DNA of 64,000 bases from DASQPR01 sp963836785 (GTDB lineage: Bacteria > Actinomycetota > Actinomycetes > Mycobacteriales > Micromonosporaceae). The notes beneath the pieces were generated by a model that saw only the letters and a list, made by a program, of their open reading frames with translations, was not told where the DNA came from and did not search any database. The position numbers and the translations under genes were made by a program. Location of the stretch: the NCBI GenBank assembly GCA_963836785.1, contig CAWIKW010000001.1:434001-498000 (forward strand), written 5' to 3'. This document shows positions 1-9,200 of this stretch, in pieces. Position 1 is the stretch's first letter; each line of letters begins with the position of its first letter.

Positions 1-444
1 GACATCTCGTCGATCAAGGTGCACGCCCCGGTCGGATCGCTCGGTACCGCCGCCGATGGCACCGTGGAGGTGCCGCCGCTGAACGAACCCAACCTCACTG
101 GTTGGTATGACGGCAGTGTCACGCCGGGGCAGACCGGCAACGCGGTCATTCTCGGCCATGTGGACTCCCACACCGTCGGCGCCGCGGTCTTCTACCACCT
201 TGGCGATCTGAAGCCAGGTGATCTCGTCAACGTGACCCGTACGGACCGGACGGTCGCCGTCTTCCGCGTGTACGGCGTCGCGAGCTTCGCCAAGGCCAAG
301 TTCCCGACGACGCTCGTCTACGGCCCGAACACGAAACCCGAGCTCCGGCTTGTCACCTGCGGTGGGGTTTACAACGCACAGCGCCACGAGTACATCAAGA
401 ACGTGGTCGCGGTGGCCACGATGGTGTCCTCGCGGCCCGCGTAG
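1..444 (+). CDS. Class F sortase, C-terminal part (5' end outside window)
   Basis: The reading frame is open from base 1, so the start lies upstream of the window. Actinobacterial class F sortases are membrane-anchored, extracytoplasmic cysteine transpeptidases that act on cell-wall sorting signals. The visible 147 residues carry the sortase core: the catalytic His region GHVDSH, the catalytic Cys in LVTCGG, and a downstream Arg in the NAQRHEYIKN segment. No N-terminal membrane anchor can be seen because of the truncation. The substrate is unknown and no LPXTG-type protein lies nearby. The family call is firm; class F rather than E is judged from the LVTCGG context and the short loops. Confidence 0.85.
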   Translation, partial: DISSIKVHAPVGSLGTAADGTVEVPPLNEPNLTGWYDGSVTPGQTGNAVILGHVDSHTVGAAVFYHLGDLKPGDLVNVTRTDRTVAVFRVYGVASFAKAKFPTTLVYGPNTKPELRLVTCGGVYNAQRHEYIKNVVAVATMVSSRPA

Positions 445-512
445 CTGTCCGCGCCGCCGGCTATCCCGGCCAGTTGCCGCCGGCAAATCGCGTCGTGGGC
501 GACAATGCCCTG

Positions 513-1067
513 GTGAACGAGATTGCAGTGACCGTCGTCGGCCCAGACCGTCCCGGCATCGTGGCCGAGGTGTCCGGTGCACTCGCGGGTCTCGGCCTCA
601 ACCTGACCGACTCGACAATGACCTTGCTGCGCGGGCACTTCGCGATGATGCTCGTCTGCACGTCCGAGGCTGGGTCGACGCAGGTCACCGCGGCCGAGGT
701 CAACGCCGCGCTCGCGCCGTTGACCGATCCGGGGCATCTCGTCGCCGTCGCCCGCCCACTCCTCGACGAGCCGGAGGACTGGCCGGACGAGGCGGAGGCG
801 ATCCCGCTCCCGAACACGTACACCTTGGTCGTGCACGGCGCGGACCGATTGGGCATCGTGGCCGCGATGACCGCCGTGCTGGCGCGGGCCGGCGGCAACA
901 TCACCGATCTCACCACCCGTCTCGCCGGCTCGCTCTACCTGCTCACGGCCGAGGTCGACCTGCCGCCCGGTGCCGACTACGACGCGCTCGCCGCGGATCT
1001 GCAAGCCGAGGCCGAGCGCCTCGGCGTCGTCGCGAACCTCACGGCCGCCGAGGCGGACATGTTGTGA
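513..1067 (+). CDS. Tandem ACT-domain protein (glycine-cleavage repressor-like)
   Basis: A 184-residue protein with two ACT-type regulatory domains, roughly residues 3-75 and 92-170. Both begin with the ligand-loop signature: VVGPDRPGIVAEV and VHGADRLGIVAAM. It resembles GcvR-like ACT proteins that bind amino acids and regulate partners; no catalytic domain is present. A GTG at 513 is chosen because the ACT fold begins immediately after it (NEIAVTVVGPDRPG); an upstream TTG at 474 would add a tail without homology. Its stop overlaps the start of the peptide deformylase gene in a GTGA junction, so the two are probably translationally coupled. The actual ligand and target are unknown. Confidence 0.8.
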   Translation: MNEIAVTVVGPDRPGIVAEVSGALAGLGLNLTDSTMTLLRGHFAMMLVCTSEAGSTQVTAAEVNAALAPLTDPGHLVAVARPLLDEPEDWPDEAEAIPLPNTYTLVVHGADRLGIVAAMTAVLARAGGNITDLTTRLAGSLYLLTAEVDLPPGADYDALAADLQAEAERLGVVANLTAAEADML

Positions 1068-1666
1068 CGGGTACGGATCCACCCGCGTCGGCCGACGACG
1101 CGCCGATCGTCACGATCGAGGACTGGCCGGCCGATGCGCTGGAATGGATGTCGGGCACCGACGGTCGCGTACGTCCCGCGGTCCGATCGCCGGATCCGGT
1201 GCTCGCCACGGCCGGAGCGGACGTCGATCCGGCCGAGCCGGCGATCCGGGCACTCGCCGCCGATCTCGTGGCGACGATGGCGGCCGCGCCCGGTTGCGTC
1301 GGACTGGCCGCGCAACAGATCGGCGCCGCGGCACGCGTGCTCGCGGTCGACGTACGTAACCATCCGAAGACCCGTACGTGCCACGGGCTGTTCGTGCTCT
1401 GCAACGCCGAGATCGTCGCGGCGAGTCAGTGGCAGAAGGGGCGCGAAGGGTGTTTGTCGGTGCCCGATCTGACCGGCGACGTGAAGCGGGCCGGTCGTCT
1501 TGTGGTGACGGGCCGGCTACCCGGAAGCGGCCGCTCGGTCACGCTCGCGACGGATGCGTTCGAGGCCCGGGCACTCCAGCACGAGGTCGATCACTGCGCC
1601 GGAGCGCTGTTCCTCGACCGGGTCGCCGACCCACACGCGGTGTTCGCGCGCAAGGTCTATCGGTAG
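1064..1666 (+). CDS. def: Peptide deformylase
   Basis: Removes the N-formyl group from nascent proteins; a cytosolic metalloenzyme using Fe2+ or Zn2+. All three family motifs are present in order: GCVGLAAQQIG (motif I), EGCLS with the metal-binding Cys (motif II), and QHEVDH with the two metal-binding His and the catalytic Glu (motif III). At 200 residues it is normal length for an actinobacterial PDF. The GTG at 1064 overlaps the stop of the ACT-domain gene and gives a product of family length; the frame remains open much further upstream, but that part antisenses and overlaps real genes. Function is confident. Confidence 0.95.
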   Translation: MTGTDPPASADDAPIVTIEDWPADALEWMSGTDGRVRPAVRSPDPVLATAGADVDPAEPAIRALAADLVATMAAAPGCVGLAAQQIGAAARVLAVDVRNHPKTRTCHGLFVLCNAEIVAASQWQKGREGCLSVPDLTGDVKRAGRLVVTGRLPGSGRSVTLATDAFEARALQHEVDHCAGALFLDRVADPHAVFARKVYR

Positions 1667-1735
1667 CGCTCACGACCGGCGTGTTTTGCCGGGCGCGCCA
1701 CTGGCCGTACGGCGCGGCCCGGTAGATTGCCAGCC

Positions 1736-2194
1736 ATGCCGACTCCGCCCGCTTCCGTCGAGGTCTACACCGACGGCGCGTGCAGCGGTAACCCCGGTCC
1801 GGGCGGCTGGGGCGCGGTCTTGCTCTACGGCCGGCACGAGAAGGAGCTCTACGGCGGTCAGCGCGAGCCAACGACGAACAATCGGATGGAGCTGACGGCC
1901 GCGATCGAGGCGCTCGAACACCTCACGCGCCCGTCGGTCGTACGGCTGCACACCGACAGCACGTACGTCCGCTCCGGCATCATGTCGTGGCTCGCCGGCT
2001 GGCAGCGCAACGGCTGGCGTACGTCCGACCGCAAGCCGGTCAAGAACGCCGACCTCTGGCAGCGGTTGGCGGCCGCGGTCGCCCGGCATGAGGTCGAATG
2101 GCTGTGGGTCAAAGGGCACGCGGGCGACCCCGGCAACGAACGTGCCGACGCCCTCGCCAACCGTGGCATGGCCGAAGCCCGAGCCGCCGGCTGA
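1736..2194 (+). CDS. rnhA: Ribonuclease HI
   Basis: Degrades the RNA strand of RNA-DNA hybrids such as R-loops and Okazaki primers. The 152-residue protein matches bacterial RNase HI across its length. The four acidic catalytic residues sit in their normal settings: YTDGACSGNPGPGGW, NNRMELTA, TDSTYV and KGHAGDPGNERAD. The basic handle region (WQRNGWRTSDRKPVKN) is present too, unlike in shortened archaeal forms. The ATG at 1736 is preferred over one 9 bases upstream because the beta-strand SVEVYTDGA follows closely. It ends 13 bp before the convergent kinase gene. Confidence 0.96.
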   Translation: MPTPPASVEVYTDGACSGNPGPGGWGAVLLYGRHEKELYGGQREPTTNNRMELTAAIEALEHLTRPSVVRLHTDSTYVRSGIMSWLAGWQRNGWRTSDRKPVKNADLWQRLAAAVARHEVEWLWVKGHAGDPGNERADALANRGMAEARAAG

Positions 2195-2207
2195 ATCCGG
2201 TCGCGGC

Positions 2208-3896
2208 TCAGGAGCAGTCGGCCTGGATCGTCTTCACGTCGGCCGTCAACTGCCCCGTCAATGTCGATGACGGCGCGCGGCCGGCGGCGACGTCGGCTCG
2301 CAGCTTGTCGATGTGGCCGGCCGCCGTACGCAGGTCGACGGCCGTCTTCGCATGGTTCGACTTCGCCGCGTCGGCGCGAAGCTCGGCCGCTGCCGTGGTG
2401 AGCTCGACGACGATCGCGTGTACGTCGTTGCCGTCGCCGCGCACCCGTGCCTCGACCTGTCCGGTGTAGACGACGACGCCGATGCAAGCGGGGTCGAGGC
2501 GGTGCGACAGGTGCGACAACCCCGAGGTCACACCGTTGACGATCGGGATCGACCACAGCACGGCGAACACGATGCCGAGCAGCGCCCGGACGCGGCCGAC
2601 ACCGCGCCGGCGTCGCGCGCGCAGCAGGCCGATCACCCCAAAGATCATGCCGAACGGAGGCAGCGGCAGGATTCCACAAACGAGCGCCGCGGTGGCGAAC
2701 CCGTTGCGCGGATAGGGATCGCCGGGATACGGCGGCAGCGGTCGCGAGTCGATCCGCGTCGGACTCGACGGCACGGCCCGGCCCGCCGAGCCGACCTGGC
2801 CCGGTGAGCCGACTGGTGCGAGCGGGCCGGCCGGTGTGAGCGGGCGCGCCGGTGTGATCGGGCCGGCCGGCGTGAGCGGGCCGGCCGGTGTGAGTGTCAG
2901 CGGGCCGATACCGGTCGGATACGGCCGGGTCGCCGGCCGTACCGATGAGGCGGCCGACCCCGCGGACAGAGCGACGGCTGGTGACGCGGGCGCCGCGAAT
3001 GCCTGCGCTGCCGCGAACGCCGTCGCAGCGGGTGCGAACTGCGCACGCCCGATGATCGGCGGCTGGTCCGGAGCGTTGAGCGCGGCGCGCGCGGTGGCGG
3101 CGCTCGCCGGTCGCTGCGCCGGTTCCTTGGCGAGCATCTGATGGATCAGCGCCGCGAACCCCTCGGGCACCTCGGGCCGGATGGATCGCAGCGGCGTCGG
3201 CACGGCCGACAGATGCGCCGAGATCCAGTCCGCCGGTGTCTCGGCGTGGTACGGCGACCGGCCGGCGAGGAGTTCGTAGAGCACGCAGCCGAGGGAGTAG
3301 AGGTCGGCCCGACCGTCGACGCCACCGGTGTCCAACTGCTCGGGCGCCGCATATCGCAGCGTTCCGACGTGGTCGCCGTCGCGGGTCAGGCGCGACTCGC
3401 GCTCGACCCAGACGATGCCGAAGTCGACGATCTTCGCCGCGCCGGTGGACGCGCTCAGCATGATGTTGGCTGGCTTCAGGTCACGGTGCACGACCCCGGC
3501 CGAATGTGCCGCGTCCAGGCCGGCGCACACCTGATCGGCGACCGACCGCACCCGGTCCACCGGCAGCCGGCCGTCCCCCGACATCCGGGCACGGGCCTGC
3601 TCGTCGGCGAGCGACCCGCCCGTGATCAGCTCCATCACCAGATAGGCAGCGCCGTCGTGCTCGCCGAAGTCGTGGGCCGTGACGATGTTGGGGTGGTTGA
3701 ACGCGGCGACGGCGCGCGCCTCCTGCCGGAAGCGCGCCATGGCGGCGTCGGGCTCGACGAGGTGCTCGAACGACACGATCTTGATGGCCACGTCCCGGCC
3801 GAGCGTGCGGTCGTAGCCGCGGAAAACCGCGCCGAAGCCACCTCGACCCAACTCGGCCCGAAGCTCGTAACGACCCGCGACGACGGTGCCGTCCAT
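2208..3896 (-). CDS. Membrane Ser/Thr protein kinase with DUF4190-like segment
   Basis: A 562-residue Hanks-type (PknB-like) kinase. Residues about 10-270 hold a complete catalytic domain: glycine loop LGRGGFGAV (17-24), catalytic Lys39, HRDLKPAN with Asp139, DFG at 158-160 and an APEQL segment. A Pro/Ala/Gly-rich linker follows, then two hydrophobic segments in a DUF4190-like arrangement (GFATAALVCGILPLPPFG... GVIGLL) and an exterior tail of about 110 residues instead of PASTA domains. The ATG at 3896 follows an AGGGTGGG-type ribosome site and starts right before the kinase fold. It lies 121 bp from the phosphatase gene on the same strand and reads away from it, which suggests an antagonistic pair. 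The sensed signal is unknown. Confidence 0.92.
   Translation of the reverse strand: MDGTVVAGRYELRAELGRGGFGAVFRGYDRTLGRDVAIKIVSFEHLVEPDAAMARFRQEARAVAAFNHPNIVTAHDFGEHDGAAYLVMELITGGSLADEQARARMSGDGRLPVDRVRSVADQVCAGLDAAHSAGVVHRDLKPANIMLSASTGAAKIVDFGIVWVERESRLTRDGDHVGTLRYAAPEQLDTGGVDGRADLYSLGCVLYELLAGRSPYHAETPADWISAHLSAVPTPLRSIRPEVPEGFAALIHQMLAKEPAQRPASAATARAALNAPDQPPIIGRAQFAPAATAFAAAQAFAAPASPAVALSAGSAASSVRPATRPYPTGIGPLTLTPAGPLTPAGPITPARPLTPAGPLAPVGSPGQVGSAGRAVPSSPTRIDSRPLPPYPGDPYPRNGFATAALVCGILPLPPFGMIFGVIGLLRARRRRGVGRVRALLGIVFAVLWSIPIVNGVTSGLSHLSHRLDPACIGVVVYTGQVEARVRGDGNDVHAIVVELTTAAAELRADAAKSNHAKTAVDLRTAAGHIDKLRADVAAGRAPSSTLTGQLTADVKTIQADCS
2827..2904. repeat. 18-bp tandem repeat inside kinase linker
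   Basis: Four degenerate copies of an 18-bp unit (CCGGCCGGTGTGAGCGGG), the last with a 6-bp insertion. They encode a repeated Pro/Leu/Thr/Ala hexapeptide (LTPAGP-type) in the linker between kinase domain and membrane segments. The length is a multiple of three, so copy changes alter only linker length. Confidence 0.8.
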
Positions 3897-4017
3897 TGCC
3901 CACCCACCCTGCCAATCGCGGCCGGCCGCGGTCGGCGGCTCTACATCACGGGCCAGCCTTGCGGATGTCGTCAAGTCGATGACGTCGGGGTCACCCCGTC
4001 AAGTCGACTCGCGACCG

Positions 4018-6153
4018 TCATGTGGCCGGGGCGACGACCGCCTGATCGCCTACCCCGATCTCGGCCCGCCGCAACTCGCCGGACGGTTTGACGGTCGCCT
4101 CGTTGCGCATGGTCAGGATCGCGATGTCGTCGCGGGGCGTTTCCGGAGAGAACGCGATCGTGGCCGAGCGCAGCCGAGCCGCGACGATATCCGCGTCGTG
4201 GCCGGCCAGCGGCGCCAGCACCTCGTGCGTACGGTCAAGGCCGAAGAGCTCGCCGCCGCGGCGGCGTTCGGTCACCCCGTCGGTGAAGAACACCAACGTG
4301 TCCCCCGGGCCCATGACGACGTCCGCGGCCACGATGTTGATCCGCGGCAGCAGACCGAGCGCGCTTCCGTTGTGTCCCACCGCTTCCGTGGCGCCCGACG
4401 TCCGTACGACGATGGGCCGCTCGTGCCCGGCCAGGTAGATCTCGGCTCGTACGGCCGGCCCACCGGCGTCGACCGCGGCCACTGCGAGGGTCGCGAACCG
4501 CCCGGAGCCCTGCTCGGCGAGCTCCTCGTTGATCCGTACGAGGATCTCCGTCACCGGCCGACCCTCGCGGACGAGCACCCGCATCACATTGCGCACGAGT
4601 CCGGTGACGGCGGCCGCCGCGACACCTTTGCCCGAGACGTCGCCCAACACCATCAGCCAGCGACCGTCCGGCATCTCGAGGACATCGTAGAAATCGCCGC
4701 CCACGTCCACCGTGCCAATGGCCGGGATGTACTCGGCGGCGAACCGTACGCCGTCGACCCGGGGCAACGCCGGCGGCAGCAACGCCTGTTGCAACGTGTC
4801 CGTCGCGGCCCGCCGCTCCTCGTGCAACTGCGCGTTATCCAGCGCGAGCGCGGTCCGCCGGGCCAGATCGACAATGACCGCGAGTTCGTCGGTGTCGTGC
4901 CGGCGACCACGCGGACGACCGACCGTAAGGACGCCAAGTCGCTGACCCCGCACGATCAGCGGCACTGCCACCCCATCGAGCGCGGTCGACAGCGTGCTGT
5001 GCTGGCCCGGATTGCGCGCGTCGGCCAGCACCCGCTTGTTGGCGGCCAGGTCCAGGGCGCGCCGGACGGCCACCGTTTGGGTCTCTCGGGCGTGGGTGGC
5101 GCTGACGACCACCGGTGGACCGTCGTCGAAACACCGCAGGACGGCACACCACTCGCCGAGCCGCGGCACGAACAGGCGGGGCACGAGCGCCATCGTGAGG
5201 TCGATTTCCAGCGACTGCGCGAGCAGGTCACTCGCACCGGTGATGAACGCGACCTCGGCGCGCCGGCGAAGGTCGGCCGCGCGGAGCCGGTCATTGTCGA
5301 CCATGACGGCGAATGCGTGGGCGCCCAACGTCGCGATCTGCAGGGCGTGGGTAGGGACCGTCGGCATGTGTACGGTGAGCACTCCGCCCGCCGGCGGTGC
5401 CAGCGGAAGCGGGATCCGTACCGGTTCGTCGGTGTCGTTGTTCGTGGTTCCGGCCCGCGCGACTTCGACGTCGCCCCGTCCGTCGGCTCGATCGAGCACG
5501 AGTTCCACCACGGCCTCGCCTGCCGCCGCTGACACCTCGCCAACCAGCTGCATCGCGAATTGCGCGAGGTCCGAAGCGACCGCCGTGCCGAGCCAGGTGT
5601 CGGCGCCGACCAGCACCGCGCCATCGGCCGCCGCAAGATCATCGCGCGTTCGCAGTGTGTCGCGCTGTGCGGGGCCGCCACCAGCCGTCGGCGTTAGGCG
5701 CTTTGATCCGGGTACGTTATCCGACAGCAGATCGCTGCGTTGTATGTCGAACCAGACTGACTTGCCGGAATTGTCGTGGACGACGCCCCATCGCGTCGCG
5801 ATCCGATCCACCAGAATGAGACCCCGACCGTGCGACAGCAGGGGACGCCGTGTCGCGGAGGTAGGGTCGAGCACGGGCAGTTCACCGCGATGACCGTCGG
5901 CCACCGCCACGTGCACGCGGTTTGCATCCACGTCGACCGTCACGTCCAGGTCGGTCCCGGCGTGCAGCACGGCGTTCGTCGTCAACTCGGTCGCGAGCAA
6001 CAGCACATCGTCGGCCATCGCGGCCAGATGTGCCTCGTCAAGCATCTGCCGGATCATCGTGCGTACGGCGGCGGGAGCGTGGCGGTTCGGGCGCAGGCGC
6101 AAGCGGCGTTCGGTACGGGGCTCCGGCAAACGATGTGTTGCATTGGTGGCCAC
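4018..6153 (-). CDS. RsbW-like ATPase / GAF / SpoIIE-type PP2C phosphatase fusion
   Basis: A 711-residue protein combining opposing partner-switch activities. Residues about 20-140 form a GHKL ATPase of the anti-sigma kinase type (N box ELTTNAVLHA with Asn60, G box SHGRGLILVDRIATRWG). A central GAF-like region follows, ending LARRTALALDNAQLHEERR. The C-terminal 230 residues are a PPM/SpoIIE phosphatase (QQALLPPALP, DVGGDFYDVLE, LGDVSGKG, FFTDGVTERR, DDIAILTMR). The GTG at 6153 follows GGAGGA by 11 bases. In characterised relatives the phosphatase dephosphorylates a STAS anti-anti-sigma factor and the ATPase phosphorylates it; one is encoded at 11400-11717. It is divergent from the hybrid kinase gene, sharing a 103-bp promoter region. 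Confidence 0.93.
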   Translation of the reverse strand: MATNATHRLPEPRTERRLRLRPNRHAPAAVRTMIRQMLDEAHLAAMADDVLLLATELTTNAVLHAGTDLDVTVDVDANRVHVAVADGHRGELPVLDPTSATRRPLLSHGRGLILVDRIATRWGVVHDNSGKSVWFDIQRSDLLSDNVPGSKRLTPTAGGGPAQRDTLRTRDDLAAADGAVLVGADTWLGTAVASDLAQFAMQLVGEVSAAAGEAVVELVLDRADGRGDVEVARAGTTNNDTDEPVRIPLPLAPPAGGVLTVHMPTVPTHALQIATLGAHAFAVMVDNDRLRAADLRRRAEVAFITGASDLLAQSLEIDLTMALVPRLFVPRLGEWCAVLRCFDDGPPVVVSATHARETQTVAVRRALDLAANKRVLADARNPGQHSTLSTALDGVAVPLIVRGQRLGVLTVGRPRGRRHDTDELAVIVDLARRTALALDNAQLHEERRAATDTLQQALLPPALPRVDGVRFAAEYIPAIGTVDVGGDFYDVLEMPDGRWLMVLGDVSGKGVAAAAVTGLVRNVMRVLVREGRPVTEILVRINEELAEQGSGRFATLAVAAVDAGGPAVRAEIYLAGHERPIVVRTSGATEAVGHNGSALGLLPRINIVAADVVMGPGDTLVFFTDGVTERRRGGELFGLDRTHEVLAPLAGHDADIVAARLRSATIAFSPETPRDDIAILTMRNEATVKPSGELRRAEIGVGDQAVVAPAT

Positions 6154-6256
6154 GATCAGTAGTGTCCTCCGAGTGGAGCGGTGGAGCCAACCAGATGGCT
6201 GGCGGCCCACGACATACGGGTGCGCAGTGCGCCCGTGGCGCGGCGGGGAGGGTGCC

Positions 6257-9200
6257 ATGACAGTCACGCAACAGCGACCCGACGCCCGGGGCGACACCGA
6301 GGCGCTGCTCAGCGAACTGACCGATGCCTTGCACCGCGTGCGGTCCGGCGACTTCAAGGTCCGGCTCCCGCGCCGCAACGACGTTGGCGCGGCCGTCGTC
6401 GACGCATTCAATGACGTCGTTACCCAGCAGGAGCACCAGACCCGCGACCTCGTGCGCATCAGCCGCCTCGTCGGGCGCGAAGGCCGACTCACCGAGCGGC
6501 TCGACGATGATGGCGTCGAGGGCGCGTGGGCCGACGGTCTCCGCACCGTCAACGCCTTGATAGACGACCTGGCGCGGCCCACCACTGAGGTGGCCCGCGT
6601 CATCGCGGCCGTCGCCGAGGGCGACCTGTCGCAGCACATGGCGAACGAGATCGAGGGTCGACCGTTGCGGGGCGAGTTCCTCCAGATCGGCCGGACCGTG
6701 AACACCATGGTTGACCAGTTGTCCTCGTTCGCGGACGAGGTGACCCGGGTGGCTCGCGACGTGGGTACGGAGGGCAAGCTCGGCGGCCAGGCCGACGTAC
6801 GCGGCGTCGCCGGGACCTGGCGCGACCTGACCTCGAACGTGAACCAGATGGCCGCGAACCTCACGAACCAGGTGCGGTCGATCTCGCAGGTGACCACGGC
6901 GATCGCGGACGGCGACCTGTCCCAGAAGATCACCGTGTCGGCGAAGGGCGAGGTCGCCGAACTCGCGGACACGATCAACTCGCTCACCGACACGCTGCGC
7001 GTATTCGCCGAGCAGGTCACTCGCGTGGCCCGCGAGGTCGGCACCGAAGGCAAGCTCGGCGGCCAGGCCGACGTACCCGGCGTGGCCGGCACGTGGAAGG
7101 ACCTCACCGACAACGTCAACTCGATGGCGTCCAACCTGACCGACCAGGTCCGCAACATCGCCCAGGTGGCCACGGCAGTGGCGACCGGCGACCTGTCGCA
7201 GAAGATCACGGTGGCCGCTCAGGGCGAGATCCTGGAACTCAAGGACACCGTCAACACGATGGTCGACCAGCTGTCCTCGTTCGCCGACGAAGTCACCCGC
7301 GTCGCCCGCGAGGTCGGCACCGAAGGCAAGCTCGGTGGCCAGGCCCAGGTCAGAGGCGTCGCCGGCACCTGGCGCGACCTCACCGAGAACGTCAACCAGC
7401 TCGCCGGCAACCTGACCGCCCAGGTCCGCAACATCGCCCAGGTCACCACCGCCGTCGCCCGCGGCGACCTCTCGCAGAAGATCACCGTCGACGCGCGCGG
7501 CGAAATCCTGGAACTCAAATCCACCGTCAACACCATGGTCGACCAGCTGTCCTCGTTCGCCGACGAAGTCACCCGCGTCGCCCGCGAGGTCGGCACCGAA
7601 GGCAAGCTCGGCGGCCAGGCCCAGGTGCTCGGGATCGGCGGTACGTGGAAGGACCTCACCGAGAACGTCAACCAGCTCGCCGGCAACCTGACCGCCCAGG
7701 TCCGCAACATCGCCCAGGTCACCACCGCCGTCGCCCGCGGCGACCTCTCGCAGAAGATCACCGTCGACGCGCGCGGCGAAATCCTGGAACTCAAATCCAC
7801 CGTCAACACCATGGTCGACCAGCTGTCCTCGTTCGCCGACGAAGTCACCCGCGTCGCCCGCGAGGTCGGCACCGAAGGCAAGCTCGGCGGCCAGGCCCAG
7901 GTCCGCGGCGTCGCCGGTACGTGGCGCGACCTCACCGACAACGTGAACTTCATGGCCTCGAACCTGACCGGTCAGGTCCGCAACATCGCCCAGGTGGCCA
8001 CGGCGGTGGCGCGCGGCGACCTGTCGCAGAAGATCACGGTGGCGGCTCAGGGCGAGATCCTGGAGCTGAAGGACACCGTCAACACGATGGTCGATCAGCT
8101 GTCCTCGTTCGCCGACGAAGTCACCCGTGTCGCCCGCGAGGTCGGCACCGAAGGCAAACTCGGTGGCCAGGCCCAGGTCAGAGGCGTCGCCGGCACCTGG
8201 CGCGACCTCACCGACAACGTGAACTTCATGGCCTCGAACCTGACCGCTCAGGTCCGCAACATCGCCCAGGTCACGACCGCCGTCGCCCGCGGCGACATGA
8301 GCCAGAAGATCACCGTCGACGCGCAGGGCGAGATCCTCGAGCTGAAGAACACCGTCAACACGATGGTCGACCAGCTGTCCTCGTTCGCCGACGAGATCAC
8401 CCGCGTCGGCCGCGAGGTCGGCATCGAAGGCAAGCTCGGCGGCCAGGCCCAGGTGCGCGGCGTCGCCGGTACGTGGCGCGACCTGACCGAGAACGTCAAC
8501 CAACTCGCCGCGACCCTGACCACTCAGTTGCGGGCGATCGCGAACGTGTCGACCGCGGTAACCCGCGGTGACCTGACGCAACGGATCGCGGTCGAGGCGC
8601 AGGGTGAGGTCGCGGATCTGAAGGACAACATCAACCAGATGATCGTCACGCTCCGCGAAACCACCAAGAAGAACGCGGAGCAGGGCTGGCTCGACTCGAA
8701 CCTGGCCCGCATCGGCGGCCTGCTCCAGTCCCAGCGGGATCTCGACGAGGTCTGTCGCATGATCATGAGCGAGGTGACACCGCTCGTCAACGCCCAGCTT
8801 GGCGCGTTCTTCCTGCCTGGAAGCGTCGGGACCGACCGGTCGCGGCTGCGGCTGACCGCCGCGTACGGCCGTTCGGCGCTGGACGGACCGGCGCTCAGCT
8901 TCTCCATCGGCGAGGGCCTGGTCGGCCAGTCCGCCGCGTCGCGCCGGCGGATCCGAGTGACACCGCCGGCAGACAACCGCCTCGCGATCCGCTCCGGCTT
9001 TGCCGACGCGCCACCGGCCGATCTGGTCGTGCTGCCCGTGCTGTTCGAGGGCGACCTGATCGGCGTGATCGAGTTCGGCTCGGTCACCCACTTCTCCGAC
9101 CTGCACCTGAGTTTCCTCGACCGGCTCGTGGCCGCGATCGGCGTCTCGTTGAACACGATTCTCGCCAACCGCCGTACGGAAGAGTTGCTGACCGAGTCCC

